From Vreelandella venusta (lineage in GTDB: Bacteria; Pseudomonadota; Gammaproteobacteria; Pseudomonadales; Halomonadaceae): DNA of 64,000 nucleotides. The notes under the pieces were generated by a model. That model saw only the letters and a list, made by a program, of their open reading frames with translations. It searched no databases and was not told where the DNA came from. Position numbers and translations under genes: made by a program. Positions 1 through 9,035 of the stretch are shown piece by piece; the stretch's first letter is position 1, and each line of letters starts with the position of its first letter. The stretch spans positions 1 through 64,000 of the forward strand of contig NZ_BJUL01000007.1 in NCBI RefSeq assembly GCF_007989605.1. Reading direction: 5' to 3'.

Positions 1-14
1 TGAGCTATGGTCCT
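1..14 (-). tRNA. tRNA-Val, 5' end only (cut by window start)
   Basis: The first 14 bases are identical to the last 14 bases of the complete tRNA-Val at 46-122. They are the 5' acceptor and D-stem start of a second minus-strand tRNA whose remainder lies outside the window. The two are separated by about 31 bases, so this is a tandem tRNA pair; the anticodon of this copy is not visible. Confidence 0.75.
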
Positions 15-45
15 ATAAGTAACTAGCTGCACATAACACGAAATA

Positions 46-122
46 TGGTAGGACCAGGCGGATTTGAACCGCCGACCTCCACGATGTCAACGTGGCGCTC
101 TAACCAACTGAGCTATGGTCCT
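46..122 (-). tRNA. tRNA-Val (anticodon GAC)
   Basis: The reverse complement folds as a 77-nt cloverleaf. The acceptor stem is AGGACCA pairing with TGGTCCT, followed by discriminator A and an encoded CCA. The anticodon stem CCACG/CGTGG encloses the loop TTGACAT, giving anticodon GAC, and the T arm contains GGTTCAAATCC. The D arm has AGCTCAGTTGGTTAGAGC. It reads valine GUC/GUU codons. It is the downstream neighbour (in transcription order, upstream) of the partial copy at 1-14. Confidence 0.95.
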
Positions 123-291
123 GCTGTGCAACGGATGCGTATTCTACGTCTTCATAGCTGAATTGCAAGTAGTTTTTAGCACTGCTCAATCAAGCAAATG
201 AACGACTCCCCTCAATTTTAATGTCTTATCGACACTTATCTGTGGTTACCGCTAAGCTAAACATAGATTAACCACTATTCACGGTTAAACC

Positions 292-297
292 AGGAGG
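292..297 (+). promoter_or_regulatory. ribosome binding site fixing a TTG start
   Basis: AGGAGG lies 6 bases before the TTG at 304. No in-frame ATG occurs nearby, so this strong Shine-Dalgarno is what decides the TTG start of the EEP-domain gene. Confidence 0.7.
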
Positions 298-303
298 CAA
301 ATC

Positions 304-1374
304 TTGCTTGGGCCTTTGCTAGGATGCATCGCTATCTCATTGTTACTCGCCACACTGATTGCCCGCGTACCTATGCGCTGGTGGTGGGTGCGCAGTTTTG
401 AATTTCCGCGACTGCAAATCGCCGTATTAGCGGCAGTATGTGGTTTAACAAGCCTTTGGATATTAGCCCCAGGGCCGTGGCGGGTTACCGCAACACTGGT
501 CTCACTCGTCACGCTAGCGCTTCAGCTGCGCTATATCCTGCCATGGACAAAGCTCTGGCCTGTGCAGGTAAAAGCCGCCCATAATGCCCCTAAAGACCAG
601 ATGGTTACACTGTTAATCGCCAATGTACTGACACCCAACCGCCAGTCAAAAGAGTTACTGGAGATCATTAACCACCACCAGCCAGATATAATTCTCACGC
701 TGGAATCCGACCAATGGTGGCAAGAGCAACTTGACTCGGCATTAGATGAGCAGTGGCCGCATAGCGTTAAGATTCCCCTAGACAACCTTTATGGTATGCA
801 CCTCTATTCTCGCCTAGACCTGAAAGATACTGAGATTAAGTGGCTTATTCAGGATGACATACCTTCGATTCACACCCAGGTAGAGCTTAAAAGCGGCCAG
901 CACATTCGCTTATTTGCCGTTCACCCAAGACCACCAGCCCCCAGTGAAAGCGAAAAATCGCTATGGCGTGACGCGGAACTGTTGTGGATTGGCAAAGAAA
1001 TACATCGACACCCAAAGGCCACTATTGTTGCCGGCGACCTGAATGATGTTGCCTGGTCACGTACAACACGCCGTTTTTGTCGCATAGGAGGCATGCTGGA
1101 CCCACGACGTGGTCGCGGCTTGTACAGCACCTTTCACGCTAATTACCCCCTATTGCGCTGGCCTCTCGACCACGCGTTTGTAAGCGAGCACTTCACCCTC
1201 GTCAACATGCAGCGACTTGGGGCGTTCGGATCTGACCACTTCCCTATATTGACCACTTTTTGCTATCGGCCTTCGCGTCAAGATGAACACGAAACGCCCG
1301 ATGCCAGTGCAGAAGAGCGTCAAGAGGCAAACGACACCATTCAAAAGGGCAAAACGGAAAAACAAGAAACCTAA
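304..1374 (+). CDS. membrane-anchored endonuclease/exonuclease/phosphatase family protein
   Basis: This 356-residue protein starts at a TTG placed after AGGAGG. The first 90 residues carry about three hydrophobic membrane segments. The rest is an EEP (DNase I-like) domain: LLIANVL near residue 103, E of TLESDQWW near 138, AGDLNDVAW near 243 and GSDHFPI near 309, which are the metal-binding and catalytic motifs of the fold. The family includes nucleases, phospholipid phosphatases and sphingomyelinase-like enzymes. Here the domain is predicted to face the periplasm, but substrate cannot be told. The C-terminal 30 residues are charged and low in complexity. It is convergent with fumC, 30 bases away. 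Confidence 0.85.
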   Translation: MLGPLLGCIAISLLLATLIARVPMRWWWVRSFEFPRLQIAVLAAVCGLTSLWILAPGPWRVTATLVSLVTLALQLRYILPWTKLWPVQVKAAHNAPKDQMVTLLIANVLTPNRQSKELLEIINHHQPDIILTLESDQWWQEQLDSALDEQWPHSVKIPLDNLYGMHLYSRLDLKDTEIKWLIQDDIPSIHTQVELKSGQHIRLFAVHPRPPAPSESEKSLWRDAELLWIGKEIHRHPKATIVAGDLNDVAWSRTTRRFCRIGGMLDPRRGRGLYSTFHANYPLLRWPLDHAFVSEHFTLVNMQRLGAFGSDHFPILTTFCYRPSRQDEHETPDASAEERQEANDTIQKGKTEKQET

Positions 1375-1404
1375 CCGCCCACCCTCTTAACATCTCAACA
1401 GAGG

Positions 1405-2781
1405 CTACTCAGGTATACCTCCTTGCGTTAATACCGCAGGGTCTAGCAAACGTTCGAGCGTTGAGCGATCTAGATCAGTTTCTTCTTCTGCTACGTCGAT
1501 GATTGGTCGCCCAGCTTGATAGGCTTTTTTAGCCACCGCGGCGGCGGCGTTATAGCCAATCACGCTATTAAGGGCCGTGACTAAAATAGGATTCCGTGCG
1601 AGCGGCCCCTGTAAATTATCGTCACGCACTTTGAATGTGGCGATAGCACGCTCACCCAGCAAGGTAGCGGTGTTACTCATCAAGGTAATCGATGTAAGAA
1701 GATTCGAAGCGACTAGCGGCAGCATCACGTTGAGCTGGAAGTTACCACTCTGACCCGCCACCGTTACCGCGGCATCTAGGCCGATAACTTGCGCTGCCGC
1801 TTGGGCGGCCGACTCGGGAATCACAGGATTTACCTTACCCGGCATAATGGAGCTACCAGGCTGTAGTGCCTCAAGCTCAATTTCGCCCAGCCCCGCCAAC
1901 GGCCCTGAATTCATCCAACGCAAATCGTTAGCGATCTTCATAACCACACAGGCTAACCCTTTCAACTGCCCTGATAACTCCACGGCAGCATCCTGGGATG
2001 CCAAACTGGCAAAAAAGCTGTCATTAGGTACAAAAGGTAGGCCGGTCTGCTGGCTTAAGTCACTAGCCATTAGCTCGGCAAACCCCTCAGGCGCATTGAT
2101 ACCGGTGCCCACCGCCGTGCCGCCTTGCGCCAATCGACACAGCCTTGTCATGACGCTATCAAAACGCTCGATGGCCTGCCCCACTTGGCTCGACCACGCG
2201 CCTAGTTCTTGATCCATACGCAGCGGCATGGCATCCATCAGATGAGTACGACCTGTTTTAACAACATGGGCCAGCTCGCTCGCCCTACGATCAATCGTGG
2301 CCTGCAGCTTCACCAGTGCGGGACGCAGTGTTTCATTAACGGCTATCGCTGCCGACAGGTGGATGGCCGTTGGGATAACGTCGTTACTCGACTGCCCCAT
2401 ATTAACGTGATCATTTGGCGTTATCTCCACCCCTTCACGACTGGCAAGCGTCGCGAGCACTTCATTGACATTCATATTGGTCGATGTACCAGAGCCTGTC
2501 TGGAAGACATCAATCGGAAAATGCCCATCATGCTTGCCACTCATCACAGCCTGAGCCGCCTTCTCAATCGCCTCTGCGCGGGGTTTATCTAACAACCCCA
2601 ACTGACAGTTACTTCGCGCAGCAGCGAGCTTTATCCGCGCGACAGCGTGAATAAATGCCGTGGGCATGGGTGTATGCGAGACAGGGAAGTTGTTGATAGC
2701 CCGTTGGGTTTGAGCGCCATAAAGCGCATTTGCAGGCACATCAAGTTCACCCATGCTATCCCGTTCAATACGTGTATCCAT
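1405..2781 (-). CDS. fumC: class II fumarate hydratase
   Basis: This 458-residue enzyme has the normal length for FumC, the oxygen-stable, iron-free fumarase that interconverts fumarate and malate in the TCA cycle as a cytosolic homotetramer. The superfamily signature GSSIMPGKVNP lies near residues 306-316. Substrate-binding segments GSGTSTNMNVNE (near 97) and GQSSNDVIPTA (near 128) and the TGRTHLMDA block are all present. It stands alone on the minus strand, with a 350-bp intergenic region before it. FumC is often induced by oxidative stress or iron limitation; no such site was identified here. Confidence 0.97.
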   Translation of the reverse strand: MDTRIERDSMGELDVPANALYGAQTQRAINNFPVSHTPMPTAFIHAVARIKLAAARSNCQLGLLDKPRAEAIEKAAQAVMSGKHDGHFPIDVFQTGSGTSTNMNVNEVLATLASREGVEITPNDHVNMGQSSNDVIPTAIHLSAAIAVNETLRPALVKLQATIDRRASELAHVVKTGRTHLMDAMPLRMDQELGAWSSQVGQAIERFDSVMTRLCRLAQGGTAVGTGINAPEGFAELMASDLSQQTGLPFVPNDSFFASLASQDAAVELSGQLKGLACVVMKIANDLRWMNSGPLAGLGEIELEALQPGSSIMPGKVNPVIPESAAQAAAQVIGLDAAVTVAGQSGNFQLNVMLPLVASNLLTSITLMSNTATLLGERAIATFKVRDDNLQGPLARNPILVTALNSVIGYNAAAAVAKKAYQAGRPIIDVAEEETDLDRSTLERLLDPAVLTQGGIPE

Positions 2782-3130
2782 CCTGGCACTCCTTTTAAAA
2801 ATGACTTAGCCAACGTCGCTCACATCACTAACGTCACGTTTCCCAAAGATTATTTTAGTGATAACGGTTATCTATACGTTTAAGCCTAGCCCTACCGGCG
2901 CGTTAGGTAAATCCATGCGCATCATCGACTCACACAGCGACACTCACACGATCTTTAAATTCACTCCACCGCAATGTTGCACTGCACAAAAACCCCTGTT
3001 ATGCTGCAACGCAAGATAGCTAGATATCAGCTGCGGTGGATGCTTAACCAAACCGTTGCTGATCAACCAATACTAACGGCACCGTCAATCAATGGGCCGA
3101 TTAGTGGGCAATGGAACAGGAGTGTTTACC
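2782..3130. other. 349-bp divergent intergenic region between fumC and phasin gene
   Basis: No gene is seen. The right half holds a sigma70-like promoter for the phasin gene (2977-3005). The left half is AT-rich near 2845-2880 and must hold the fumC promoter, but no convincing -35/-10 pair was picked out for that strand. Confidence 0.6.
2977..3005 (+). promoter_or_regulatory. candidate sigma70 promoter of the phasin gene
   Basis: TTGCAC at 2977-2982 and TATGCT at 3000-3005 are separated by exactly 17 bases. This gives a start near 3012 and a leader of about 120 bases. The match to consensus is moderate and is inferred by eye only. Confidence 0.4.
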
Positions 3131-3505
3131 ATGCAAACATTTAACACCAACGAAATGACTCAGCAGTTCGACAACATGTTCATGGCGCCTGTGCGTGCGT
3201 ACATGACGCTAAGCATCGATTACTCTGAAAAAATGCTTAACGCACAGTTTGATGCCAACAAATCTTACCTAGATACCGGCATCGCCCAAATGCGTCAGCT
3301 GATGAGCGTAAAAGATGCCAACGGCCTGCGCAGCTACATGGAAGGCCAGCAGAAAGTGGCTAAAGAACTCGCTGAGCGTGTAAAAGGCGATGCAGATAAA
3401 GTCGTTGCTCTTCAGCAAGACTTCTTGCAGAAAGGCCAAAAACTGACAGAAGATAATGTTAAGCAAGCGCAAACTGCTGCTAGCAAAATGAGCAAAACTG
3501 CTTAA
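3131..3505 (+). CDS. phasin family protein
   Basis: The 124-residue product starts at ATG 3131, behind AGGAG at 3118-3122; an upstream in-frame ATG at 3092 has no such site. The sequence is alpha-helical, rich in Gln, Lys and Ala, with no signal peptide, and follows the phasin pattern (N-terminal EMTQQFDNMFMAPVRAYMTLSIDYSEKMLNAQFD, split here only by reading). Phasins coat polyhydroxyalkanoate granules and control their size and number. The gene is monocistronic with its own promoter and a strong terminator, fitting an abundant structural protein. No pha synthase gene is nearby. Confidence 0.82.
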   Translation: MQTFNTNEMTQQFDNMFMAPVRAYMTLSIDYSEKMLNAQFDANKSYLDTGIAQMRQLMSVKDANGLRSYMEGQQKVAKELAERVKGDADKVVALQQDFLQKGQKLTEDNVKQAQTAASKMSKTA

Positions 3506-3532
3506 TCTGTTAGTTATTGACTTGCTGCCATT

Positions 3533-3568
3533 AAAACGCCCCTGCCAGTGATCTGGCAGGGGCGTTTT
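3533..3568. terminator. bidirectional Rho-independent terminator (phasin / hda)
   Basis: A perfect 16-bp stem AAAACGCCCCTGCCAG/CTGGCAGGGGCGTTTT encloses loop TGAT, with A- and T-tracts at the outer ends. It sits between the convergent phasin and hda genes and can serve both strands. Confidence 0.93.
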
Positions 3569-3580
3569 AGCAATTGCGCT

Positions 3581-4285
3581 TTACCAATTAAGAGCAGACT
3601 TGACGAAAGGAATAGTCAGTTTCCGCTTAGCGGATAGCGATGCTTGATCAAGCGTCTCAAGTGCACGACACAAATCCCCCAGCTCTCGCGGCCCCCGGTG
3701 CAAAATGTAGCGCCCTACATCATCAGGTAGCTGCATTCCACGTACGTTGGCGCGAAGCTTTAACGCTGCTAGGCGTTCGTTATCATCCAACGGATGCAGA
3801 TGAAACGTGACTCCCCAGGTAAGTCGAGATGCTAAGTCAGGCAATGCAACATCTAACTGGCGCGGAGACGTATTGGCGGCAATCACTAAGGCTTTTCCCG
3901 CATCACGCAGCCGATTAAAAGCGTGAAACAGAGCTTCTTCCCAGCGTTTACGCCCGATCACATATTCAAGATCATCAATGGCGACAAGATCCAAGCGTTC
4001 AATATCCTCCAGCATCAGCGGAGGGAAATGACCCAGGTCTGCCAATGGCAGATAGAGTGCCCGCTTATCTGCATCGGAGGCCGCGTGACACGCCGCCTGT
4101 AAAAGATGGCTACGACCACTGCCCGGTGCGCCCCATAAATACAAAAACGGCTCAGCGTCAGACTCAAGCTGCCGACTCAGATACTCCATTAATGAAGCGT
4201 TTGCTTGTGAGGCATAGTAATTATTAAATGTCGCGTCGTCTCGCAACCCTACCCCAAGCGGTAGCTGTGCCGGCAAACGGCTCAT
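3581..4285 (-). CDS. hda: DnaA regulatory inactivator Hda
   Basis: The 234-residue protein is a DnaA-like AAA+ domain without the DNA-binding domain of DnaA. This is the length and architecture of Hda, which with the DNA-loaded beta clamp stimulates ATP hydrolysis by DnaA and blocks re-initiation. The N-terminus carries QLPLGVGLRDDATFNNYY, holding the clamp-binding motif. The Walker A region reads GAPGSGRSHLLQ (residues about 51-62), with R replacing K as usual in Hda, and Walker B reads LVAIDDLEYV. It overlaps the preceding transporter gene by 4 bases, so the two are translationally coupled. Confidence 0.93.
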   Translation of the reverse strand: MSRLPAQLPLGVGLRDDATFNNYYASQANASLMEYLSRQLESDAEPFLYLWGAPGSGRSHLLQAACHAASDADKRALYLPLADLGHFPPLMLEDIERLDLVAIDDLEYVIGRKRWEEALFHAFNRLRDAGKALVIAANTSPRQLDVALPDLASRLTWGVTFHLHPLDDNERLAALKLRANVRGMQLPDDVGRYILHRGPRELGDLCRALETLDQASLSAKRKLTIPFVKSALNW

Positions 4286-5394
4286 GGTGACTCCCTTTCG
4301 TCGTGACGACCTAGTCCATCGTTGTCATGTTGCTGTTCTATCGGACGTTGCTCGGCATCATAGAGAGCACTGCCTTTATAACGATCTTTAATTTCCCTTA
4401 AAAGCACCATAATAATCGCTGCTACAGGCAATGCTAAGAGTACGCCCGTCAGACCGAAAAGATCCCCACCCGCCAGTACCGCAAAGATAACTGCGACAGG
4501 ATGCAGGCCTATTTTATCGCCTAACAGCTTAGGCTGAAGTATGACACTTTCTGCTGCCTGACCGATACCGAATACCGCGATCACACCCAGCACAGCCCAC
4601 CATGTATCAAATTGGAACAGCGCCACGATAAGCGCCACCACTAACCCCACAATAAAACCCAGGAACGGCACAATACTGACGAGCCCGGACACAACACCAA
4701 TCAGCAGGCCGAAATTCAGCCCCATCAACGTTAGGCCCGCTGCATAAATGATACCCAAACACAGCATGACCAGTAACTGCCCACGCAGAAACGCTGATAG
4801 AACTTCATCGCAGCGCTGAGCCAACCGGTCAACATCGCTTTTCCATTGACGAGGAACCAAATCGGCAAGACTAGAAATCAGCCTGCTCCAATCAAGTAGT
4901 AAATAGAACGTTACGACAGGAATAAGCGCAACGTAGGTCACCCAGGAAATGAAAGCCACTCCAGAACGGCCTATTTGGCTTAGTGCTTGAGCTGCATAAC
5001 TACCCGCATCACGCCAGTTTTTGATCAATGTTTCTCGAACGTTCGTTAGCTCGGCGCCCAAGTCGTACCCCGTCCACTCCTGAACTTGTGGCGCTAAAAT
5101 ATTCTCAATCCAGTTGAAAACACTCGGCAGCGCTTCTCCCAGCTGTTTTGTCTGCTGAACAACTAGCGGGATCAAAATAAGCAGGCTTAAAGAAAGTATC
5201 AACAACAGGACAAAAAAGACGCTACTAACTGCCCAGGGCCGCTTCATGCCTAACCGTTGGAAATAATTAGCAAGCGGGTCAGCTAGGTAGGCCAAAATTA
5301 AACCCGCAATAAATGGCATCAATACCGCATCTAGTAAGTAGATGCAGCCCACCAACACCACCAAAAACACAACGCCCCACCATGAATGTCGCAT
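4282..5394 (-). CDS. AI-2E family transporter (PerM-like)
   Basis: This 370-residue inner-membrane protein has paired hydrophobic segments near residues 8-40 and 60-80, a long soluble stretch, then about five more segments, the pattern of the AI-2E/PerM exporter family. The C-terminal tail (about 35 residues) is charged and cytosolic. Family members have been tied to autoinducer-2 export and Na+/H+ antiport; the substrate here is unknown. It is divergent from purM and co-transcribed with hda, a neighbourhood conserved in pseudomonads (established knowledge). Confidence 0.85.
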   Translation of the reverse strand: MRHSWWGVVFLVVLVGCIYLLDAVLMPFIAGLILAYLADPLANYFQRLGMKRPWAVSSVFFVLLLILSLSLLILIPLVVQQTKQLGEALPSVFNWIENILAPQVQEWTGYDLGAELTNVRETLIKNWRDAGSYAAQALSQIGRSGVAFISWVTYVALIPVVTFYLLLDWSRLISSLADLVPRQWKSDVDRLAQRCDEVLSAFLRGQLLVMLCLGIIYAAGLTLMGLNFGLLIGVVSGLVSIVPFLGFIVGLVVALIVALFQFDTWWAVLGVIAVFGIGQAAESVILQPKLLGDKIGLHPVAVIFAVLAGGDLFGLTGVLLALPVAAIIMVLLREIKDRYKGSALYDAEQRPIEQQHDNDGLGRHDERESP

Positions 5395-5594
5395 GCTCTT
5401 TATATCCCTCCTGGAAAGCTGGTTAGCGCCCTTAGCATACTGAATAGTAACAAAAGTAGCGTATTGAACATCGGTTAACGCCGCACATCGATGCGACTTA
5501 CGTCTCTGGGTGTTACAATCCGTTCCGTTATTGCCCCAGCACTGGCCAATTCGCCAGCACTACCCGTACTGCTATAGGCTTCACAGGATCTGTC

Positions 5595-6662
5595 ATGACC
5601 GATACCTCCACTTCTCAGGCCACTCCTTCACTCAGCTATAAAGACGCAGGTGTCGATATTGATGCCGGCAACGCGCTAGTTGATCGCATCAAACACGTTG
5701 CCAAACGCACAACACGCCCTGAAGTTCTGGGTGGCCTTGGCGGGTTTGGCGCACTGTGTGAGCTTCCCGCTGGTTATAAGCAGCCAGTCCTGGTCTCCGG
5801 CACGGATGGTGTCGGCACTAAGCTGCGTCTTGCCATGGACCTTGGTAAGCATGACACCATTGGCATAGATCTTGTCGCAATGTGTGTCAACGATTTGATC
5901 GTTGCAGGTGCTGAACCGCTGCTCTTCCTTGACTACTATGCCACGGGCAAGCTGGATGTGGATATCGCTGCAGATGTCGTGACCGGCATTGGCGCTGGCT
6001 GTGAATTGGCTGGTTGCGCACTAGTCGGCGGCGAAACTGCCGAAATGCCCGGCATGTACGAAGGCAATGACTACGACTTGGCAGGCTTCTGCGTTGGCGT
6101 TGTTGAGAAGGCCGATATTTTAGACGGCAGCAAGGTAGCCGAAGGCGATGTATTGCTGGGGCTAGCCTCTTCTGGCCCGCACTCTAATGGCTACTCGCTG
6201 ATTCGCAAAATTCTGGAAGTTAGCAACACCTCACTCAGTGATACTGTGGATGGGCAGCCGCTTGGCGACGCGCTGATGGCGCCAACGCGTATTTATGTGA
6301 AATCGTTGCTGTCGATGATGCGTGGCACAGATATTCCCGTTCACGCGCTTTCTCATATTACGGGTGGTGGTTTACTGGAAAACATTCCCCGTGTTCTACC
6401 CGACACCCTCGCAGCCCACGTTGATCTTGCTACCTGGCAGCGCCCAGAAGTATTTAACTGGTTACAAGCCCAAGGCAATGTCAGTGAAACTGAAATGCAC
6501 CGCGTACTGAACTGCGGCATCGGCATGGTGGTTGTCGTTCCCCAAGCCCAAGCTGACGACGCTATGGCACATCTGCAAGCTCAAGGCGAGACCGTCTATC
6601 GAATTGGACAGATTATTCAGCGCCAGGAGGAAGCCGTCGTTTTGGAGAACCTTCGCGCATGA
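5595..6662 (+). CDS. purM: phosphoribosylformylglycinamidine cyclo-ligase
   Basis: PurM (AIR synthetase) closes the imidazole ring in step 5 of purine synthesis using ATP. The 355-residue product contains the hallmark [16 protein letters not shown] at residues 14-29, [10 protein letters not shown] near 50, [10 protein letters not shown] near 70 and the ATP-binding [21 protein letters not shown] near 105. The C-terminal half has [14 protein letters not shown] and [16 protein letters not shown]. It overlaps purN by 4 bases (ATGA), so both are made from one message. Start ATG follows AGGATC. Confidence 0.97.
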   Translation: MTDTSTSQATPSLSYKDAGVDIDAGNALVDRIKHVAKRTTRPEVLGGLGGFGALCELPAGYKQPVLVSGTDGVGTKLRLAMDLGKHDTIGIDLVAMCVNDLIVAGAEPLLFLDYYATGKLDVDIAADVVTGIGAGCELAGCALVGGETAEMPGMYEGNDYDLAGFCVGVVEKADILDGSKVAEGDVLLGLASSGPHSNGYSLIRKILEVSNTSLSDTVDGQPLGDALMAPTRIYVKSLLSMMRGTDIPVHALSHITGGGLLENIPRVLPDTLAAHVDLATWQRPEVFNWLQAQGNVSETEMHRVLNCGIGMVVVVPQAQADDAMAHLQAQGETVYRIGQIIQRQEEAVVLENLRA

Positions 6663-7417
6663 GCAGTACCGACTTCGACAGTGGCGCGTTCAACGACACT
6701 ATCAACGATATGGCGCCAGAACCAACAGCGGCGCGACGTGTCGTGGTGCTAATTTCTGGCAGTGGCAGTAATTTACAGGCGCTGATTGACGCGCAAAGCC
6801 ATGATCGACTTGGCGGCGAGATCGTCGCTGTTATTTCCCATGAGCCGGATGCGTTTGGCTTGAAGCGCGCCTTAGAAGCAGGTATTGAAGCCGTTGCGCT
6901 ACCTCATCGCGAATATGATAGCCGCGATGCTTACGACGGAGCGCTCATCAAAGTCATCGAACGTCATGAGCCTGACTTGATTGTTTTAGCAGGCTTTATG
7001 CGCATTTTGACGCCGCGCTTTGTACAGCGTTTTTTAGGCAAAATGCTCAATATCCACCCTTCACTACTGCCCGCCTATCAAGGGTTAAATACCCATGCCA
7101 GGGCGTTAGCAGACGGTGCCAAACAGCATGGCTGTAGCGTGCATTTTGTCACTGAAGAGCTAGATGGTGGGCCTGTTGTGCTGCAAGCAGAACTGAACGT
7201 GACAAATGAAGATACCGTTGAGACGCTTAAGGAGAAGGTGCACGCTCGTGAACACCTTATCTTCCCAATTGCCGTTCAGTGGTTTCTGCAAGGCCGCCTA
7301 CAATATAGCGCTGAAAACGCCACCATGGATGGGCATCCTCTGCCTCCCCATGGTATGCGGCTCTCCCACACAGATGCTGCAGAAGAGCTAGACGAAGAGT
7401 TTGACGAAAACACCTAG
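6659..7417 (+). CDS. purN: phosphoribosylglycinamide formyltransferase
   Basis: PurN transfers a formyl group from 10-formyl-THF to GAR in step 3 of purine synthesis. The core runs from [17 protein letters not shown] (residue about 24) through the catalytic [21 protein letters not shown] (near 137, Asn/His pair) to [11 protein letters not shown] (near 168, catalytic Asp). At 252 residues it is longer than the roughly 212-residue E. coli enzyme because of a 22-residue N-terminal extension and an acidic tail ([11 protein letters not shown]), in keeping with a halophile proteome. It is coupled to purM by a 4-base overlap. Confidence 0.96.
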   Translation: MSSTDFDSGAFNDTINDMAPEPTAARRVVVLISGSGSNLQALIDAQSHDRLGGEIVAVISHEPDAFGLKRALEAGIEAVALPHREYDSRDAYDGALIKVIERHEPDLIVLAGFMRILTPRFVQRFLGKMLNIHPSLLPAYQGLNTHARALADGAKQHGCSVHFVTEELDGGPVVLQAELNVTNEDTVETLKEKVHAREHLIFPIAVQWFLQGRLQYSAENATMDGHPLPPHGMRLSHTDAAEELDEEFDENT

Positions 7418-7436
7418 ACGTCACTGCTCTGACCAT

Positions 7437-7476
7437 AAAAAACGCCTTACCGCTATTAGCGCGTAAGGCGTTTTTT
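7437..7476. terminator. bidirectional Rho-independent terminator (purN / dcd)
   Basis: A 14-bp stem AAAAAACGCCTTAC/GTAAGGCGTTTTTT surrounds a loop that itself can pair CGC with GCG. A- and T-tracts at both ends serve the convergent purN and dcd genes. Confidence 0.92.
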
Positions 7477-7502
7477 GTTCAGCCTATCAATAAAGTGCGC
7501 AA

Positions 7503-8069
7503 TTAAGTGCGCGGCAGCGTAACGCCTCGTTGCCCCATATATTTACCACCGCGATCTTTATAAGATGTTTCACACATCTCATCCGACTCAAGGAACAGCA
7601 TCTGAGCTACCCCTTCATGGGCATAAATCTTGGCCGGCAGGTTGGTAGTATTTGAAAACTCAAGCGTCACATGCCCTTCCCACTCTGGCTCAAGCGGCGT
7701 TACGTTGACAATAATGCCACAGCGCGCGTAAGTGGATTTGCCAAGGCAAATCGTCAGCACACTGCGCGGAATACGAAAATATTCAACCGTGCGTGCTAAT
7801 GCGAAGGAATTCGGCGGAATAATACACACATCGCCCTTAACATCGACAAAGCTTTTGTCATCAAACGCCTTGGGATCAACAATAGCCGAATGTATGTTGG
7901 TAAACACTTTAAATTCATCGGCACAGCGAACGTCGTAGCCGTAGCTCGACGTGCCATAAGAAATGACACGCTGATCATTCACATAGCGCACTTGCTCAGC
8001 TTCAAATGGTTCAATCATGGCATCGCTTTGCGCCATGCGACGAATCCACTTATCAGATTTAATACTCAT
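7503..8069 (-). CDS. dcd: dCTP deaminase
   Basis: Dcd deaminates dCTP to dUTP, feeding dTMP synthesis. The 188-residue length is standard. Motifs include [13 protein letters not shown] near 37, the [33 protein letters not shown] block (residues about 108-140, with the catalytic Ser, Arg and Glu) and the C-terminal [11 protein letters not shown] that closes over the substrate. It lies 11 bases downstream of apbC on the same strand, a common pairing in gammaproteobacteria, so the two likely share a transcript. Confidence 0.97.
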   Translation of the reverse strand: MSIKSDKWIRRMAQSDAMIEPFEAEQVRYVNDQRVISYGTSSYGYDVRCADEFKVFTNIHSAIVDPKAFDDKSFVDVKGDVCIIPPNSFALARTVEYFRIPRSVLTICLGKSTYARCGIIVNVTPLEPEWEGHVTLEFSNTTNLPAKIYAHEGVAQMLFLESDEMCETSYKDRGGKYMGQRGVTLPRT

Positions 8070-8080
8070 TTGTTACGTCA

Positions 8081-8881
8081 TCACTCGCTAAAAGAAATAG
8101 TCGGACCGCTGCTATGGCTAGCATTTACTGATTGCGCTACTTGATGGGCAATGTCTGCAAACGTGCGGCTCACTGAGCTGTCGGGTTCGGAAATTACGCT
8201 GGGGCGACCAGAGTCAGCTAACTCACGGATAGATAGCGTTAACGGCAACCGCCCAAGAACGGTCGTATCGTACTCTTCTGCAATGCGATCACCACCACCA
8301 GTACCAAAAATTGCTGCTTCGTGGCCGCAATTTTCACAATGATAAAGGCTCATGTTCTCTACTACGCCTAGCACTGGCACATTGACCTTACGGAACATCT
8401 CAATGCCTTTGCGAGCATCAAGAAGCGCAATATCCTGAGGTGTGGTGACAATCACAGCGCCAGAAACAGGCACTTTTTGCGCCAACGTCAGCTGAATATC
8501 GCCGGTACCAGGCGGCATATCAATCAGCAGGAAATCCAAATTATCCCATTGGGTTTGTGTCAACATTTGCTGAAACGCACCGACCACCATAGGACCACGC
8601 CAGACCATCGCCTCACGAGTGTTGACCATAAAGGCCATCGACATCGCTTGAAGACCGTGCGCTTCTAGCGGCAGAAACTTATTGTCCTCCGTCGCCTGAG
8701 GCCGTACGCCCTCTTTAACACCCAACATTTGCGCTTGGCTAGGACCGTAAATATCAGCATCCAGTACGCCAACACGATACCCTTGGCCGGAAAGCGCTAG
8801 TGCCAAATTAACAGTAACGGTCGATTTTCCGACCCCACCTTTTCCCGATGCCACCGCTACTATATGTTTTACACCGTCCAT
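8081..8881 (-). CDS. apbC: iron-sulfur cluster carrier protein ApbC/Mrp
   Basis: This P-loop ATPase of the Mrp/NBP35 family carries and delivers Fe-S clusters. The deviant Walker A is ASGKGGVGKSTVTVNLA near residue 11, the switch region is DADIYGPSQAQMLG, and the C-terminal CENCG supplies the CxxC cluster ligands. The start was set at ATG 8881 because AGGAG at 8891-8895 is spaced 8-9 bases from it; a GTG at 8890 overlaps the Shine-Dalgarno. At 266 residues it lacks the N-terminal DUF59 domain found in longer ApbC proteins. Confidence 0.92.
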   Translation of the reverse strand: MDGVKHIVAVASGKGGVGKSTVTVNLALALSGQGYRVGVLDADIYGPSQAQMLGVKEGVRPQATEDNKFLPLEAHGLQAMSMAFMVNTREAMVWRGPMVVGAFQQMLTQTQWDNLDFLLIDMPPGTGDIQLTLAQKVPVSGAVIVTTPQDIALLDARKGIEMFRKVNVPVLGVVENMSLYHCENCGHEAAIFGTGGGDRIAEEYDTTVLGRLPLTLSIRELADSGRPSVISEPDSSVSRTFADIAHQVAQSVNASHSSGPTISFSE

Positions 8882-8963
8882 CAATGGCACTCCTGTCTGT
8901 TGCGACTAATCGATCCGTGGTTTGAATGATACTCCTAGGCGGCCTATTTCTAAACCAGCATGC

Positions 8964-8998
8964 AAAAAGCGGATGCAGGGGGTGCCTACATCCGCTTT
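8964..8998 (-). terminator. Rho-independent terminator of the coiled-coil gene
   Basis: A perfect 10-bp stem AAAGCGGATG/CATCCGCTTT is followed, on the minus strand, by a T-tract. It lies 37 bases past the stop of the coiled-coil protein gene and before apbC. Confidence 0.85.
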
Positions 8999-9035
8999 CT
9001 TACGCTAGCAATCAGCGCATACTCATACGTGTCGA